Of a DNA stretch of 64,000 nt, positions 53,160 to 63,884 are shown piece by piece. The notes beneath the pieces were generated by a model. It was not told where the DNA came from. It made no database searches and saw nothing but the letters and a program-made list of their open reading frames with translations. A program made the position numbers and the translations under genes. The DNA is from Porphyra umbilicalis (taxonomy: Eukaryota; Rhodophyta; Bangiophyceae; Bangiales; Bangiaceae), in contig KV918793.1 of NCBI GenBank assembly GCA_002049455.2, positions 62,001-126,000 of the forward strand, read 5' to 3'. Positions within the stretch are counted from its first letter, which is position 1, and the number at the start of each line of letters is the position of its first letter.

Positions 53160-55000
53160 CTTACGGTCGTGAAACGCACAACCAGCATTCCCCAACGATT
53201 GGGTCTCCCGACCATCGACGAACCGACCAACATGTCGGCCGCCTTGTGCGTCGCCCCCGCGGTTCCCGCAACGGCAGTGAAAAGTGCATCGATTTCTGTC
53301 GCCAGCACGACGCCGGCGATCAGCGCGTCACCTCCCTTACGTCGCCCACAATGAGCAGCACGCGGACGGCGTCAACGCCGACGACGTGTGCAACACGTCG
53401 GGGACCTTGTACGTCCCCGTCGCGGACGCCACGACGGCAGCGACATGTGCGTCGCCCTCTGCGGCACCCACGACGCTGGCGACAATCACGCCGCCCCCAG
53501 CCACGTCGCCAACAACAAGCAGCACGCGGACATTCTCATCCCCGACGAGAAAGGCAACACGACGCCGGCGACAACCGAGACCACGCCGGCCACGTTGCCC
53601 ACAATGAGCAGCACGCGGACGGCATCTACGCCGCCGACGTGTGCAACACGTCGTGGATCTTGTACGTCGCCGCCGCGGACGCCACGACGGCAGCGACATG
53701 TGCGTCTCCCTCTGCAGCACCCACGAGGCCGGCGACAATCACGCCGCCCCCAGCCACGTCGCCAACAACGAGCAGCACGCGGGCGGTCTCAACCCTGACG
53801 AGGAGCGCAACACGACGCCGGCGACAACCGAGACCACGCCGGCCAAAGGTCGCCCACAATGAGCAGCACGCGGACGGCGTCAACGCCGACGACGTGTGCA
53901 ACACGTCGGGGACCTTGTACGTCGCCGTCGCGGACGCCACGATGGCAGCGACATGTGCGTCTCCCTCTGCGGCACCCACGACGCCGGCGACAATCACGCC
54001 GCCCCCAGCCACGTCGCCAACAACGAGCAGAACGCGGACGGTTTTAACCCCGACAAGGAGCGCAACACGACGCCGGCGACAACCGAGTCCACGCCGGCCA
54101 CGTCGCCCACAACGAGGAGCATGCGGACGGCGTTGAGGTTGTCTCGGACCGCCACACGACAGCGACGTTGAGCGCAAGCCGTCGATCGCCTTGAGCGACG
54201 CCGCCCCGCCTGCCGCGACGGTGGCGACAACAGCGTTGCCCTTGTCGGCGCGCACGACCGAGGCGACGACCGTATCGGCGTTTACGACGTCACGGACCTC
54301 GAGCACGACGTGGTCGGTCGCGGCGGCGATGGCATCGGCGTCCGCGATGTAGCCAACAACGAGCACGTCGCAGTCGGCCACGACGCCAACGAGAAACACA
54401 AGCCAGTGGTGGCCTAGAGCGTCGCCGCCGCGCCTTCCACGATGGCGGCGACAACTGCTTCACCCCCCTCGGCGCGCTCGACCGCGGTGGGGACGGCATC
54501 GGCGTCCGCCACGTCGCGAAGCAAGAGCGCAACGTGTTGGACCACGACGGCGCCGACGAAAAGCGCACACAGGCGGTCGCCTTGTTCGTCGCCGCCGTCG
54601 TCGCCTCTACTGTGGCGGCAATGACGTCGCACTCCTCCACGCGCGCAGCGTGGTCGGCCACGGCGCCGCCGTGGAGCGCACGCCGTCGGTTGCCTTGAGC
54701 GACGCCGCCCCGCCTGCCACGACAGCAGCGACAACGGTTGCCCGCCTCGGCGCGCACAATCGCGGCGGCAACGGCATCAGCATCGGTGACGTTGCCAACC
54801 ACGAGCACAATGTGGTCTGACGCGTCGTCGTCGAGGAACGCACGCGGTAGGTTGCCTCAAGCGACGCCGCCACGTGTGCTGCGACGGCGGTGACAACTTC
54901 GTCGCACGCCGCGTCGTAATGGGGACCGGGGACAGCCTCGTTACCTCTTGTCGTCGTGTTCGTCGGTGGCGGCGACCACGACGGCAGTGGCGACGGTTGC
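53160..55000. repeat. Tandem array 1, 252-255 bp units, derived from a repeat-protein-like sequence
   Basis: Units beginning GTGTGCAACACGTCG start at 53387, 53639 and 53894 (spacings 252 and 255, both multiples of three). More divergent units with a roughly 500-bp spacing continue to about 55000 (GAGCGCA...GCCGTCG at 54168 and 54676). One plus frame shows the recurring motif HDAGDNHAAPSHVANNEQHADG and its relatives (HDRGDDRIGVYDVTDLEHDV near 54265). Stops at 53862, 54171 and 54418 break the frame. Minus-strand ORFs over the same bases are open too. It may be a decayed repeat-protein gene or a satellite. Confidence 0.55.
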
Positions 55001-55855
55001 GGCGTGCACGGCAGAGAGCGCGAACAGCGTAGCCATGACGGACAGCGGGCGTGTCCAATAGAAGAGTGTGGCGGCGGGGATGCTTCGGGCACCGTCGCAT
55101 TCGTGGCAGCCATTCCGGCGCCGGACGCAGCGACATGCGCGAGGACCACCTTCACGATGAAGGCACGTCCTTCGTTCCCACGCACATCTCCATGTGGAAG
55201 CCAGCACGGAATTGCTGAACCATGATCAGAAATGAAGTACTTGTTTTCTGTTGCATGATCGACTGCAGTAATTCTTCTTCTCAAGTTCTTATGAAATTGT
55301 TCAGCGCTTGGTTCGGTCGATCTCTCATCACCAAAGGGCAGGCAAAGAATCCGTGCTGCCACAAGTCGAATGTCTGCAGCTCAGACGGGTCGCAAGCAGC
55401 CCACAAAAGCCGTGCTCCCCTCATTTTCCGCCACATTCATATGGCCCACGTCATGGAGCCGAACGGCATCCTGTGCGTCTTTAGAAGAGCTCGAGTATCA
55501 CTTTCACAAGAGGCGTCTGCTGCTTGCCCGCGCCCGCGAATGACCGTTGATCTTTCTCGCAGTGCGCGTGTCACAACTGTCGCGGTTCTCCGTCCGGCTG
55601 GCCGTAGTGCGACCTGCGTTGCGCGCACTGCGCTCGCCACGCTCATGCTCCGCCAAGTCGGGCCTTTCCGTGACTGCGCTGCACCGTCCAATTGCAGGAC
55701 TCGAGGACTTCTGTTTTCCTATCGGTGGCGGGATGCCGAATGATGCCTGAAACAGCACGTCAAGAGGAGCGATTGTCGAAACCGCTTTATGAGAACAGCG
55801 TACCCCAGGTTCGAGCCAAAATTTCTTCGCCAAACGGCAGTCTGCGAGATTGCAA
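55001..55855. other. Intergenic, no supported gene
   Basis: Unique DNA between two repeats, with no domain in any frame. Confidence 0.4.
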
Positions 55856-56572
55856 TCAAGGTGAAGGGGCACTAACGAGAGGCGGAGAACGGAGATTGGA
55901 TGACGGGGCTCGATGATTGGCTGGAGGAACAAACTTTCTCAATACGACAGCGCGCGTCGTCGCAGTGCCCGTCCCCGCCGTCTCCGCCGTCGACGTGCCC
56001 GTCCCCGCCGTGCCCGTCCCCGCCGTTTCCGTCGTCGACGTGCCCGTCCCCGCCGTGTCCGTCGTCGACGTGCCCGTCCCATCCGTGCCCGTCCCCGCCG
56101 TTTCCGTGCCATCCGCGCCCGTCCCTGCCGTGGCCGTCCCATCCGTGGCCGTCCCATCCGTGCCTGGCCTCGCCGTGTCCGCCGTCGACGCACCCGTCGT
56201 CGACGTGCCCGTCGTTGACGTGCCCGTCGCCGCTGTGCCTGTCGTCGACGTGCCCGTCGCCGCTGTGCCTGTCGTCGACGTGCCCGTCGCCGCCGTACCT
56301 GTCGTCGACGTGCTCGTCGCCGCCGTGCCCGTCGTCGACAAGCCCGTCGCCTCCGTGCCCGTCGTCGACGTGCCCCTCCGGGCCGTGCTAGTCTCCGCCG
56401 TCCGCGGCGCCGCCGTGCGCGTCAGGACTGCCGCCATCAGGTCGGTGCGATCCTTGCCGCCCTCGTAACTGCCGTGCAGATCCCTGCGGCGACCATCCAC
56501 GGCGTTGCGTCCTGCGCTGGCTTTTATGTTGCGAACCTCATCTTCAACGTCCCTTGAGTCTTTGGTCAGCAC
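55856..56572 (-). other. Thr-rich repeat ORF of unknown status
   Basis: An open minus frame of 238 codons starts with an ordinary-looking 60 residues (LTKDSRDVEDEVRNIKASAG, GSYEGGKDRTDLMAAV) and turns into TGTSTTGTAA-type decapeptide repeats, mucin-like. It has no ATG near the start, so an upstream exon would be needed. The plus strand of the same repeat is also open (PVVDVPVAAV). Which strand, if either, is coding cannot be decided. Confidence 0.3.
55970..56400. repeat. 30-bp minisatellite
   Basis: The clearest units, GTCGTCGACGTGCCCGTCGC plus CGCTGTGCCT, repeat from about 56205 to 56390. To the left, 15-bp half units CCCGTCCCCGCCGTG prevail. Each full unit equals ten codons, keeping frames open. 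Confidence 0.8.
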
Positions 56573-59501
56573 CCCGGACGCGACTGTTCTGCTCTCTCTT
56601 TTGTAACGTCCGTATCTTGCGGCAGACTAAGCATGCGCGAGAGAAGGCTGCTTTCGTTGTGTGTCTCTCGTTTGTGTCAGGTGAGGACGTTTGTCGGTAC
56701 GAGAAGGAGGTTCGCTTCAAGAACGACCTGAACCTGACTGTTCTCTGTTCCCCCATTGAGTGACCCACTCACGCTTCTTTGAGTTTCTGGCCTCAGAGTC
56801 ATGTATGCAGCGGCGGAGGTGAAGTATGCCGTTTGAAGAGGGTGTGGCCGCATCTTGAAGTCTATTGGCGTCAGAAAGACGCAAATCTATGGATGGGTGC
56901 GGGACGCCAGGGCGCAGCACGCCAGCCTGCAGGCGACGACAGCGCGGACACGACTGAGACCGCGCCTGCGCAATTCGGATAAGACGGGGCAATCGGGGAG
57001 CGACAGCATCATTGTTCAACGTCGGACAGCGAGCGACTAAAGAAGCAACGCACTTGCTTCCAACTGCGCCGTTCAGGAGACCGAAGAGAGCCCCCCAAAC
57101 GATTGCGTGTGTTTCTCGCCGGTGCGTAGTATTACTTGCTTCAAACCATGTGGTTTTGTCCCACGTTGTCAAGACCAGTGTAAAAAAACTTTCACAACGA
57201 CGACGTGCTCGACGGCAGCCACAGAACTCCATGTGCTGGCACTACCTGCCCTCTAAGCGACCCTCCAAAGCGACGGCTTCGACACTGACGAGAGTCGCGA
57301 CACGCGCGTGTTGCTGATGTCGGCGGTTCCTGCCGCTGCCAGCGCGCCGTTGGCCGCCGACGCCGGGCTGGGTCGGCCGGGGGAGGTCAGCACCCCCCGG
57401 CCAAGCCGGGCGCTCGGTGCCAGGGCGCCACCGGCACCGCCCTGCCATTGTGTCGCCTTGGCGGATCGCATGATTGTTCACCTGCCGGCCGTCACACCCA
57501 CGGCCCACCGCGACAGGCAATACGCCAGACACCGTGGGCGCGCGCGCTTGAGGACTCTCGTGTCACGTTGCCGCTGGCAACCTACGCGACGGCATCTCCG
57601 ACCACTCCCCCTCTCCTGCATTCACTGAACCATCCGTCGGCGACGCCGCCGTTAATGGTCTGCGATCGAGCACTGCTGTGGCCGCATCGAGAGCGAGCGA
57701 CGGGAGCACCCTGTCCGAGTCCGGCCGCGCTGCGTTCGCCGCGCCGACGCCGACGTCGACGCTGCTTTAGATTCTGCGAAGGACCGCGCCTGTGCAATCT
57801 ATCTTTTTGCCTGTGTGGACCAGGCGACAAACAGTCGCGGCAGGGCAGAAAAACGACAACTGGACGCAGTATTCTTTTGCATATCAAAAACGCAAGAGGC
57901 ACAGAGAGAGGCACAGAAGCCAAGCGGGAGCAGCACATCTAACCCACGGTTCAACAACAGCGAAGAGCGCGTCGCGCCGATCATCGCGGCTGCAACGTCA
58001 TGGACGAGGTGCCACAGATTCCGGCATCACCGCCGTCTTCGCGCGCGGCGCGGACGTCGGCCTCGCCGTTCATGACGCCACAGACCGGCGGCTGGCAGCC
58101 ACGTCACCTACCGTCTGACACGTAACCCCCACCGGATCTTAGCGCATCCACACTAACCGCCCACGCCGCCGTGAATGCACGCTGTACGTCTGATGCGCCG
58201 TCCGTCTCACCATCGCCCACGTTACTGGGGCGCACAAAAAACACCGCCTTTTCTGCCGCCCCGTCTTGAAGAGGGAAAACAGGACGCAAACAAGCAAGAA
58301 CAATGCGACAGGCACATAAAATGAGACCCGTGCAGGCACGATGCGCGTCAGGTGTGTGCGCGTGGTCCGCCATCGACAGTGATGATTAAACAGTCGCAGT
58401 GACGGGCAAGCTTCAGGCTGCCCGTGCGAGTTGAGACAAGCGGCGAACAGAGAACGAAAAGAAACTTACCGCTTGGAGGACGAGGGACAAGCGTCGCAGT
58501 GCATCGTGCTGCAGGAGAAGAGCCTGTGAATACCATGACGGCGGAAAGGATGACGACGACGGCATGCACGATGGATCGTCGTGGACGACCGCGACGCCCC
58601 CCCCCCTCCAGAACGTCGCGAAACGAACCGTTGAATCCGGCACCCCTCTCCAATCACCAAGAAAGGTACCCTTTCACGAGGGCCCTTCAGGTCCAGGTCA
58701 TTTTCAGGAGATCGCTCTGTCCGGCAAAAAACGTGGTCCACTTTATCAAATGTTCTCCATGATGCGTGAATTGGGCCGGCACGTCAATCGAAAAAGACGA
58801 TCTTTGCGCTTTCGCAGAAGCTCACGTCAATTCAGGGCCCCAGATTCACAGACCCAAGCCTTGGGAAGCGCCCGTGTCGCCGCAAGTGCACAATCTCATC
58901 AGTGAGTACTCGCAATGCAGAACACGTCTTGCAAGTGCACAGTCGATCATGTTCATTCAGAGGCGTCTCGGCTGCGCTGCTCGGCACCGTGCGGCTCAGC
59001 GCGCCGTCCGATGCAAGGTGCGTAACCACCGCGACTGCATGTCTGCCACTCGTGGTGTCAAATCGGGAATACCTGCCTGACCTCGCACGCGGTCGACTGC
59101 AGTGCGCCATGCCTACGCACTTATAATACGGTTACAAGAACGCCTGTCATCGGCATTCGCGGCGGCGACATGGACGTACGCGGCGACTACCGATCCATCA
59201 AGTGCACGCGATGCGCGTTCACGTTGGGCACAATTACCAATGGCACTCGGACGTGACGTCCGGCTGCTGGCTCGGAGCTCAGGCTGGCTGCGCCGACGGG
59301 TGCGCCGCAGCGGAGACCTATGTGGAGCGCCTGAGTGGGGCCGGACCACCAGCTGGTAGGGGCACCGCCTGCGTACGGCATTTGTAGGATGCAGAGCGAG
59401 CGCTTCGCTGCCACCGACTCCGGGGACAGGCCGTACTGCAAAGTCGACACCACTCTTGAAACGCCGTGGTCGAGTGATCGACGATCGTCGGGACAGACGG
59501 G
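56573..59501. other. About 2.9 kb without a supported gene
   Basis: Many short ORFs on both strands, none with recognisable content. C runs occur near 58598. Nothing is called. Confidence 0.4.
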
Positions 59502-60597
59502 TACGATGTTTATTGAGCAAGAATCGATGCGATCACAACGTCCACCCGATCAAATTGTCCGATAATTTGGCGCCGTGTGAGCATGCTGACAGCCGTGGCC
59601 TGCATAAAATGCGGCTGGTCGAGTAGTTCTGGTCGAACGTAGACCAAGTTGCGAATAATCGTCTTCAAGTCATTGAAGTCGCCCTCGATGGGCTGCAGGT
59701 CGGGACTGTACGTCGGCAACCGCAAGAACGGCACGCCGTTGTTTCCGAGGAAGGTGTCACCGGCGGCGCCGTGGATGGGAGCGTTGTCCATCAAGACAAC
59801 GCAGTTATCCGGCTGCTGGGTCCACGGCCTCCCTGGAACGTAGATACCCAACTTTGGAATGAGGTTCTGCACGAAGAGTCGCCAGTCCGCCGCCGTCAGC
59901 GCCCCCTTGCCTACGACGACCGACTGAAAGCCGAGAATGCCACCATCGCTCGACACTGCCATCGTGGTGCTTGTCCGCGGCACCGTGCGCGTGTCCCGAC
60001 CCCGTAGACGAAAGCGGTCGTGCGCCAGGGCCCGTCCAAAGCGACGGAAGACGTCACCGCCGTCGGTGTGCGTTTCATCAACGGACACGATGCAGCGACG
60101 TGGGATGTGTTCGCGAATTGCCGCGTGCGTCAGCCGCCGCGGCGCCGACGACTCCTCAAACAGCCGCAACACAACCATGCGGGTGAAGCCCAGCTTGTTG
60201 AGGTTGAAATCGACGGTGCTCTGCGAGCAGCGTAAACCGATGAACTCGCCACTCGCGTGGTTGCGCATCATGTCCAGCATGGCAGCGTGCTCGCGCAGCA
60301 GCGCCCGCGGGTTCTCTCGAACCAGAGCGACGATGACCGACAGCAGCGTCATGTCGAACGCACAGTTGTCCTCGTGGCGGTTGCGCAGCACCGGGTCCCT
60401 CCATACCGACCCATGGTCACGGTAGTACCGCTTCCAGCGGTAAAGCGTCGAGCGCGTGACGCCGGTGCTCTCGTAGATGATGTTGTGGCTCACGCCATTG
60501 TGCAGCATCGGGACAGCAGTCGGCAGAATGTGCACGCCAAACATGAGTCTCGCCTGGACCGCGACACCACCGACAACTGGAGACGCAATCCGATCGT
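59502..60597. mobile_element. Candidate Tc1/mariner-type element boundaries
   Basis: TACGAT at 59502 and ATCGTA ending at about 60597 bracket the transposase. The array sequence begins just after, at about 60601. If correct the element is only about 1.1 kb with very short terminal repeats; longer ones were not seen. The boundaries are tentative. Confidence 0.35.
59510..60544 (-). CDS. IS630/Tc1/mariner-superfamily transposase
   Basis: 344 residues from ATG 60544, intact and single-exon. The N-terminal helix-turn-helix lies at about 18-45 (SHNIIYESTGVTRSTLYRWK). The DDE catalytic domain shows D156 in VSVDETHTDG, D253 in VVLMDNAPIH, and E287 in TYSPDLQPIEGDF. Thirty-three residues separate the last two, one fewer than classic Tc1 (DD34E). 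The frame is open 33 codons upstream, but that part belongs to the adjoining tandem array. The transposase is expected to cut and paste at TA; TA-CGAT occurs at 59502 and, inverted, at about 60592-60597. Terminal repeats beyond that are not evident. The gene looks potentially functional. Confidence 0.85.
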   Translation of the reverse strand: MFGVHILPTAVPMLHNGVSHNIIYESTGVTRSTLYRWKRYYRDHGSVWRDPVLRNRHEDNCAFDMTLLSVIVALVRENPRALLREHAAMLDMMRNHASGEFIGLRCSQSTVDFNLNKLGFTRMVVLRLFEESSAPRRLTHAAIREHIPRRCIVSVDETHTDGGDVFRRFGRALAHDRFRLRGRDTRTVPRTSTTMAVSSDGGILGFQSVVVGKGALTAADWRLFVQNLIPKLGIYVPGRPWTQQPDNCVVLMDNAPIHGAAGDTFLGNNGVPFLRLPTYSPDLQPIEGDFNDLKTIIRNLVYVRPELLDQPHFMQATAVSMLTRRQIIGQFDRVDVVIASILAQ

Positions 60598-60600
60598 AAC

Positions 60601-62160
60601 ATGCGTCGCCCTCAGCCGCAAACACGACGCCGGCGACAATCACGCTGCACTACGCAGCGTCGCCCACAACAAGCAGCACATGGACGGCGTCAACGGCGAC
60701 GACGCGTGCAGCACGACGGGAGCGCTGCCCCTCGCAGCGTCCCTCACAACAAGCAGCACGTGGACAGCGTTAACGACGACGAGGAGGGCCACACGACGCC
60801 GGTGACCAGCGCGTTACCTCCCGCTGCGTCACCAAACACGAGCCGCACGCGGATGGCGTCAACAAAGACGACGCGCGCAGCACGTCGGGAACCTTGCCCG
60901 TCGCAACCGCGGTCGCCACGACGGCAGCGACGCGTCCGCCGGACCCCGCCGCAAGCACGACGACAGCAACCAGCGCGTCACGTCCCGCCGCATCACCAAC
61001 CACGAGCCGCACGCGGACGGCCTCAACGGCGACGACGCGTGCAGCACGTCGGGAGCCTTGCCCTTCGCCACCGCGGTCGCCACGACGGCAGCGGCGCGTG
61101 CGCCGCCCCCCGCCGCAAGCACGACGACAACGACCAGCGCGTTACGTCCCGCCGCGACACCAACCTCGACCGCCACGCGGACGGTGTCAGCGGTGACGGG
61201 GCGTGCAGCACGTCGGGAGCCTTGCCCTTTGCCACCGCGGTCGCCACGACGGCAGCGACGCGTGCGCCGCCACCCGCCGCAAGCACTACGACAGCGACCA
61301 GCGCGTCACGTCGCGCCGCGTCACCAACCACGAGCCGCACGCGGACGGCGTCACCGGCGACGGGGCGTGCAGCACGTCGGAAGCCTGGCCCTTCGCCACC
61401 GCGGTCGCCACGACGGCAGCGGCGCGTGCGCCGCCCCCGCCGCGAGCACGAAAACAACAACCAGCGCGTTACGTCCCGCCGCGACACCAACCTCGACCGC
61501 CACTCGAACGGTGTCAGCGGTGACGAAGCGTGCAGCACGTCGGGAGCCTTGCCCTTTGCCACCGCGGTCGCCACGACGGCAGCGACGCGTGCGCCGCCCC
61601 CCGCCGCAAGCACGACGACATCGACCAGCGCGTGACGTCCCGCCGCGACACCAACCTCGACCGCCACGCGGACGGTGTCAGCGGTGACGGGGCGTGCAGT
61701 TCAACGGGAGCCTTGCTCTTTCCCACCGCGGTCGCCACGACGGCAGCGACGCGTGCGCCGCCCCCCGCCGCAAGCACGTCGACAGCGACCAGCGCGTCAC
61801 GTCCCGCCGCGTCACCAACCACGAGCCGCACGCGGACGGCCTCAACGGCAACGACGCGTGCAGCACGTCGGGAGCCTTGCCCTTCGCCACCGTGGTCGCC
61901 ACGACGGCAGCGGCGCGTGCGCCGCCCCCCGCCGCAAGCACGACGACAACGACAAGCGCGTTACGTCCCGCCGCGACACCAACCTCGACCGCCACGCGGA
62001 CGGTGTCAGCGGTGACGAGGCGTGCAGCACGTCGGGAGCCTTGCCCTTTGCCACCGCGGTCGCCACGACGGCAGCGACACCTGCGTCGACCCCGGCCACG
62101 CAGACGTCTCCGGCAGCATTCACGCTTCGCCATGCCACGTCGCCCACAGCGAGCAGCTCG
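60601..62160. repeat. Tandem array 2, 164-bp satellite with alternating subtypes
   Basis: The word GTGCAGCACGTCGGG or its variants recurs at 61039, 61203, 61367, 61530, 61694, 61858 and 62022, a period of 164 (once 163). Two subtypes alternate: one reads CACCAACCACGAGCCGCACG, the other CACCAACCTCGACCGCCACG, in the order a-b-a-b-b-a-b. The first 280 bases are intermediate in form between this array and array 1. Because 164 is not a multiple of three, successive units change frame and the array cannot encode a regular repeat protein. Confidence 0.8.
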
Positions 62161-62531
62161 TGGACGTTGCGTGTTGTTGGCCAGCTCGTCGCCGTCCTTG
62201 CGTCGGAATCCGTGGCCGCTGCCCGATGACGGCTTCGCCTCCCGCCTCCCCCTCCTGCATTGTCCGTTCATGTTTTTTACTGTAATCACACATCTGAGGC
62301 ATGAAAATCTGCGTCCTGAGGCTCAGCCTCGACACCCCATGCAGGACGTGCGTCAAAGCGTGCCGGCCAACGAGAACATGTCGTTCCAATCTCCTCATTG
62401 GATCGGCGCACGCTGATTGGGCGACTCGCGTGCATGCACGGTTGGAGGCTGCCGTCGAGGCTGGGCCTCAGCGTTTATGACCGTTGAGTCTCTGCGATTG
62501 GACTTCTGTCGCTGCCGCGGCCGCGCATGAC
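62161..62531. other. 5' flank of the last gene
   Basis: Unique DNA after the array. A 14-base inverted word (GGCTCAGCCTCGAC near 62320 and GTCGAGGCTGGGCC near 62453) is present. No other gene is seen. Confidence 0.4.
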
Positions 62532-63884
62532 ATGGAGTGTTTCGACTTGCATCCGCTCCTGGACTGGCCTGACCTGTGTCAGCCCTGTGCCTTGACCCAT
62601 GTCGACGACGACGACGCCGACGAACCACGAGGCCTGATTCGCACCGTGGCCGACGGGCTCGATACAACTGCGCGCTATACTCTGCGTCGGCAGCGCACGG
62701 CGGTAGCGGTCGGCATTCGGCTTAACCGTGCCACCGTTCACCGGGAGCAGCGTGTTGCTGCTGCTTCTGCTCCCTCAGGCGACACTACGCCGATTTTGGC
62801 GACCTTGGATGTAGCGCGTCTGGTGCGCAGTGAGGGCACCGGCGCCAATGTCGCCTGGTGGGTTGTAGGGGCTTCTGCTGCCAGCGACGCCGGCACGGCC
62901 GTATGTAATGACCAATGGTCACAGCGTGGAGAACCTGCGTTGCGTGAACATGTGAGTGTGCGAGGCACCGACAGTGCTGAAGGTAAGCGCGCGAGCTGCG
63001 ACGACGGGCTCTCAGAGAGCGACCCAGAAGAGCCGTCGCTACGTACCGTGCCAAGGGTGCAATCGTTGTTGGCTGGACCTCCAGTGCGTGGAGGTAATAG
63101 GCAGCGCGCTGGCGCGGCGCCGATGCCCGCCTCCGAGTCTCCTTCCCTCTATGCGCCAACAACAACTACGGGGTTCGCTGTCCCTACGGAAACGCCACTG
63201 CGGTCGGGCGACGATCTACCGCGGGCGGGCATCATACGGACGATCATGCTTCCGTTTGTCGAGCGGCTGCCGACGTACACGTTCTGCACGCTCACCCGGC
63301 GGGTGTGGCGGCGCATCGAGGACGTTTCGGCGCCGCGGTTTGTGCCGTACGTGGGCGGGGTGACGGGTGCGTTTGCCGATTCGGCGTGGCGCGCTCGCTT
63401 GGACAGGTGGGCGGGTGTCTTCGACAGCGACAGCGACGTCTCCGACGAAGACGCTGCTGCCAGAGGGGTGGGGTACTACGGCCTGTCAGCGAGGACGCGG
63501 CGAATGGCAGAGCGCGCCGGGATGCAAGCTGTCGTGAGCATGCTGGGCGACGACCAGACCGTGGTTGACGCCCTTGCGCGCGGATTGGGCCTACCCTCGG
63601 CCAGAGCTCGACGGAAGATTGACCTCGTCGACAGACGCGCCCGCCAGCACGCAGCTGCATGGAAGAGACGCATCGAGCGAGCCGCACGCCAATCCGCGCT
63701 GGAGCGATTGACGGGCGGCGCTAGCTTTGCAGTCGTTCTAGCCAGTGGCGCCGCGCGTGCTCGCTTGCGTTCAAGTCCCCGGTCGGCGTCTGGGTCCCGG
63801 CACTCCGACACAGCGGCTGCGCCGCCAGCGGCGTTTGTGGGCAACTGGGGACAGATGGGCTCGGCTGTCGATGCGGTGTGTTGA
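62532..63884 (+). CDS. Unrecognised protein, about 450 residues
   Basis: Single exon from ATG 62532 (MECFDLHPLLDWPDL), ending at TGA 63882. A short acidic stretch (HVDDDDADEP) and Ala/Ser-rich linkers occupy the N-terminal half. The C-terminal half is more globular: IIRTIMLPFVERLPTYTFCT, RRVWRRIEDVSAPRFVPYVG, an acidic DSDSDVSDEDAAA patch, then an Arg-rich helix region (RARRKIDLVDRRARQHAAAW). No signal, membrane segment or known domain is seen. The composition is compatible with a nuclear protein. It lies next to array 2 but shares no sequence with it. Confidence 0.55.
   Translation: MECFDLHPLLDWPDLCQPCALTHVDDDDADEPRGLIRTVADGLDTTARYTLRRQRTAVAVGIRLNRATVHREQRVAAASAPSGDTTPILATLDVARLVRSEGTGANVAWWVVGASAASDAGTAVCNDQWSQRGEPALREHVSVRGTDSAEGKRASCDDGLSESDPEEPSLRTVPRVQSLLAGPPVRGGNRQRAGAAPMPASESPSLYAPTTTTGFAVPTETPLRSGDDLPRAGIIRTIMLPFVERLPTYTFCTLTRRVWRRIEDVSAPRFVPYVGGVTGAFADSAWRARLDRWAGVFDSDSDVSDEDAAARGVGYYGLSARTRRMAERAGMQAVVSMLGDDQTVVDALARGLGLPSARARRKIDLVDRRARQHAAAWKRRIERAARQSALERLTGGASFAVVLASGAARARLRSSPRSASGSRHSDTAAAPPAAFVGNWGQMGSAVDAVC

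Noticed and set aside
55800-55830. tRNA-like B-box near GGTTCGAGCC
   Set aside because: No A-box or cloverleaf stems around it; no tRNA or rRNA gene was found in the window.
60601-62229. Thr/Ala/Arg-rich ORFs across array 2
   Set aside because: The 164-bp period changes frame each unit; long ORFs follow from low stop-codon content.
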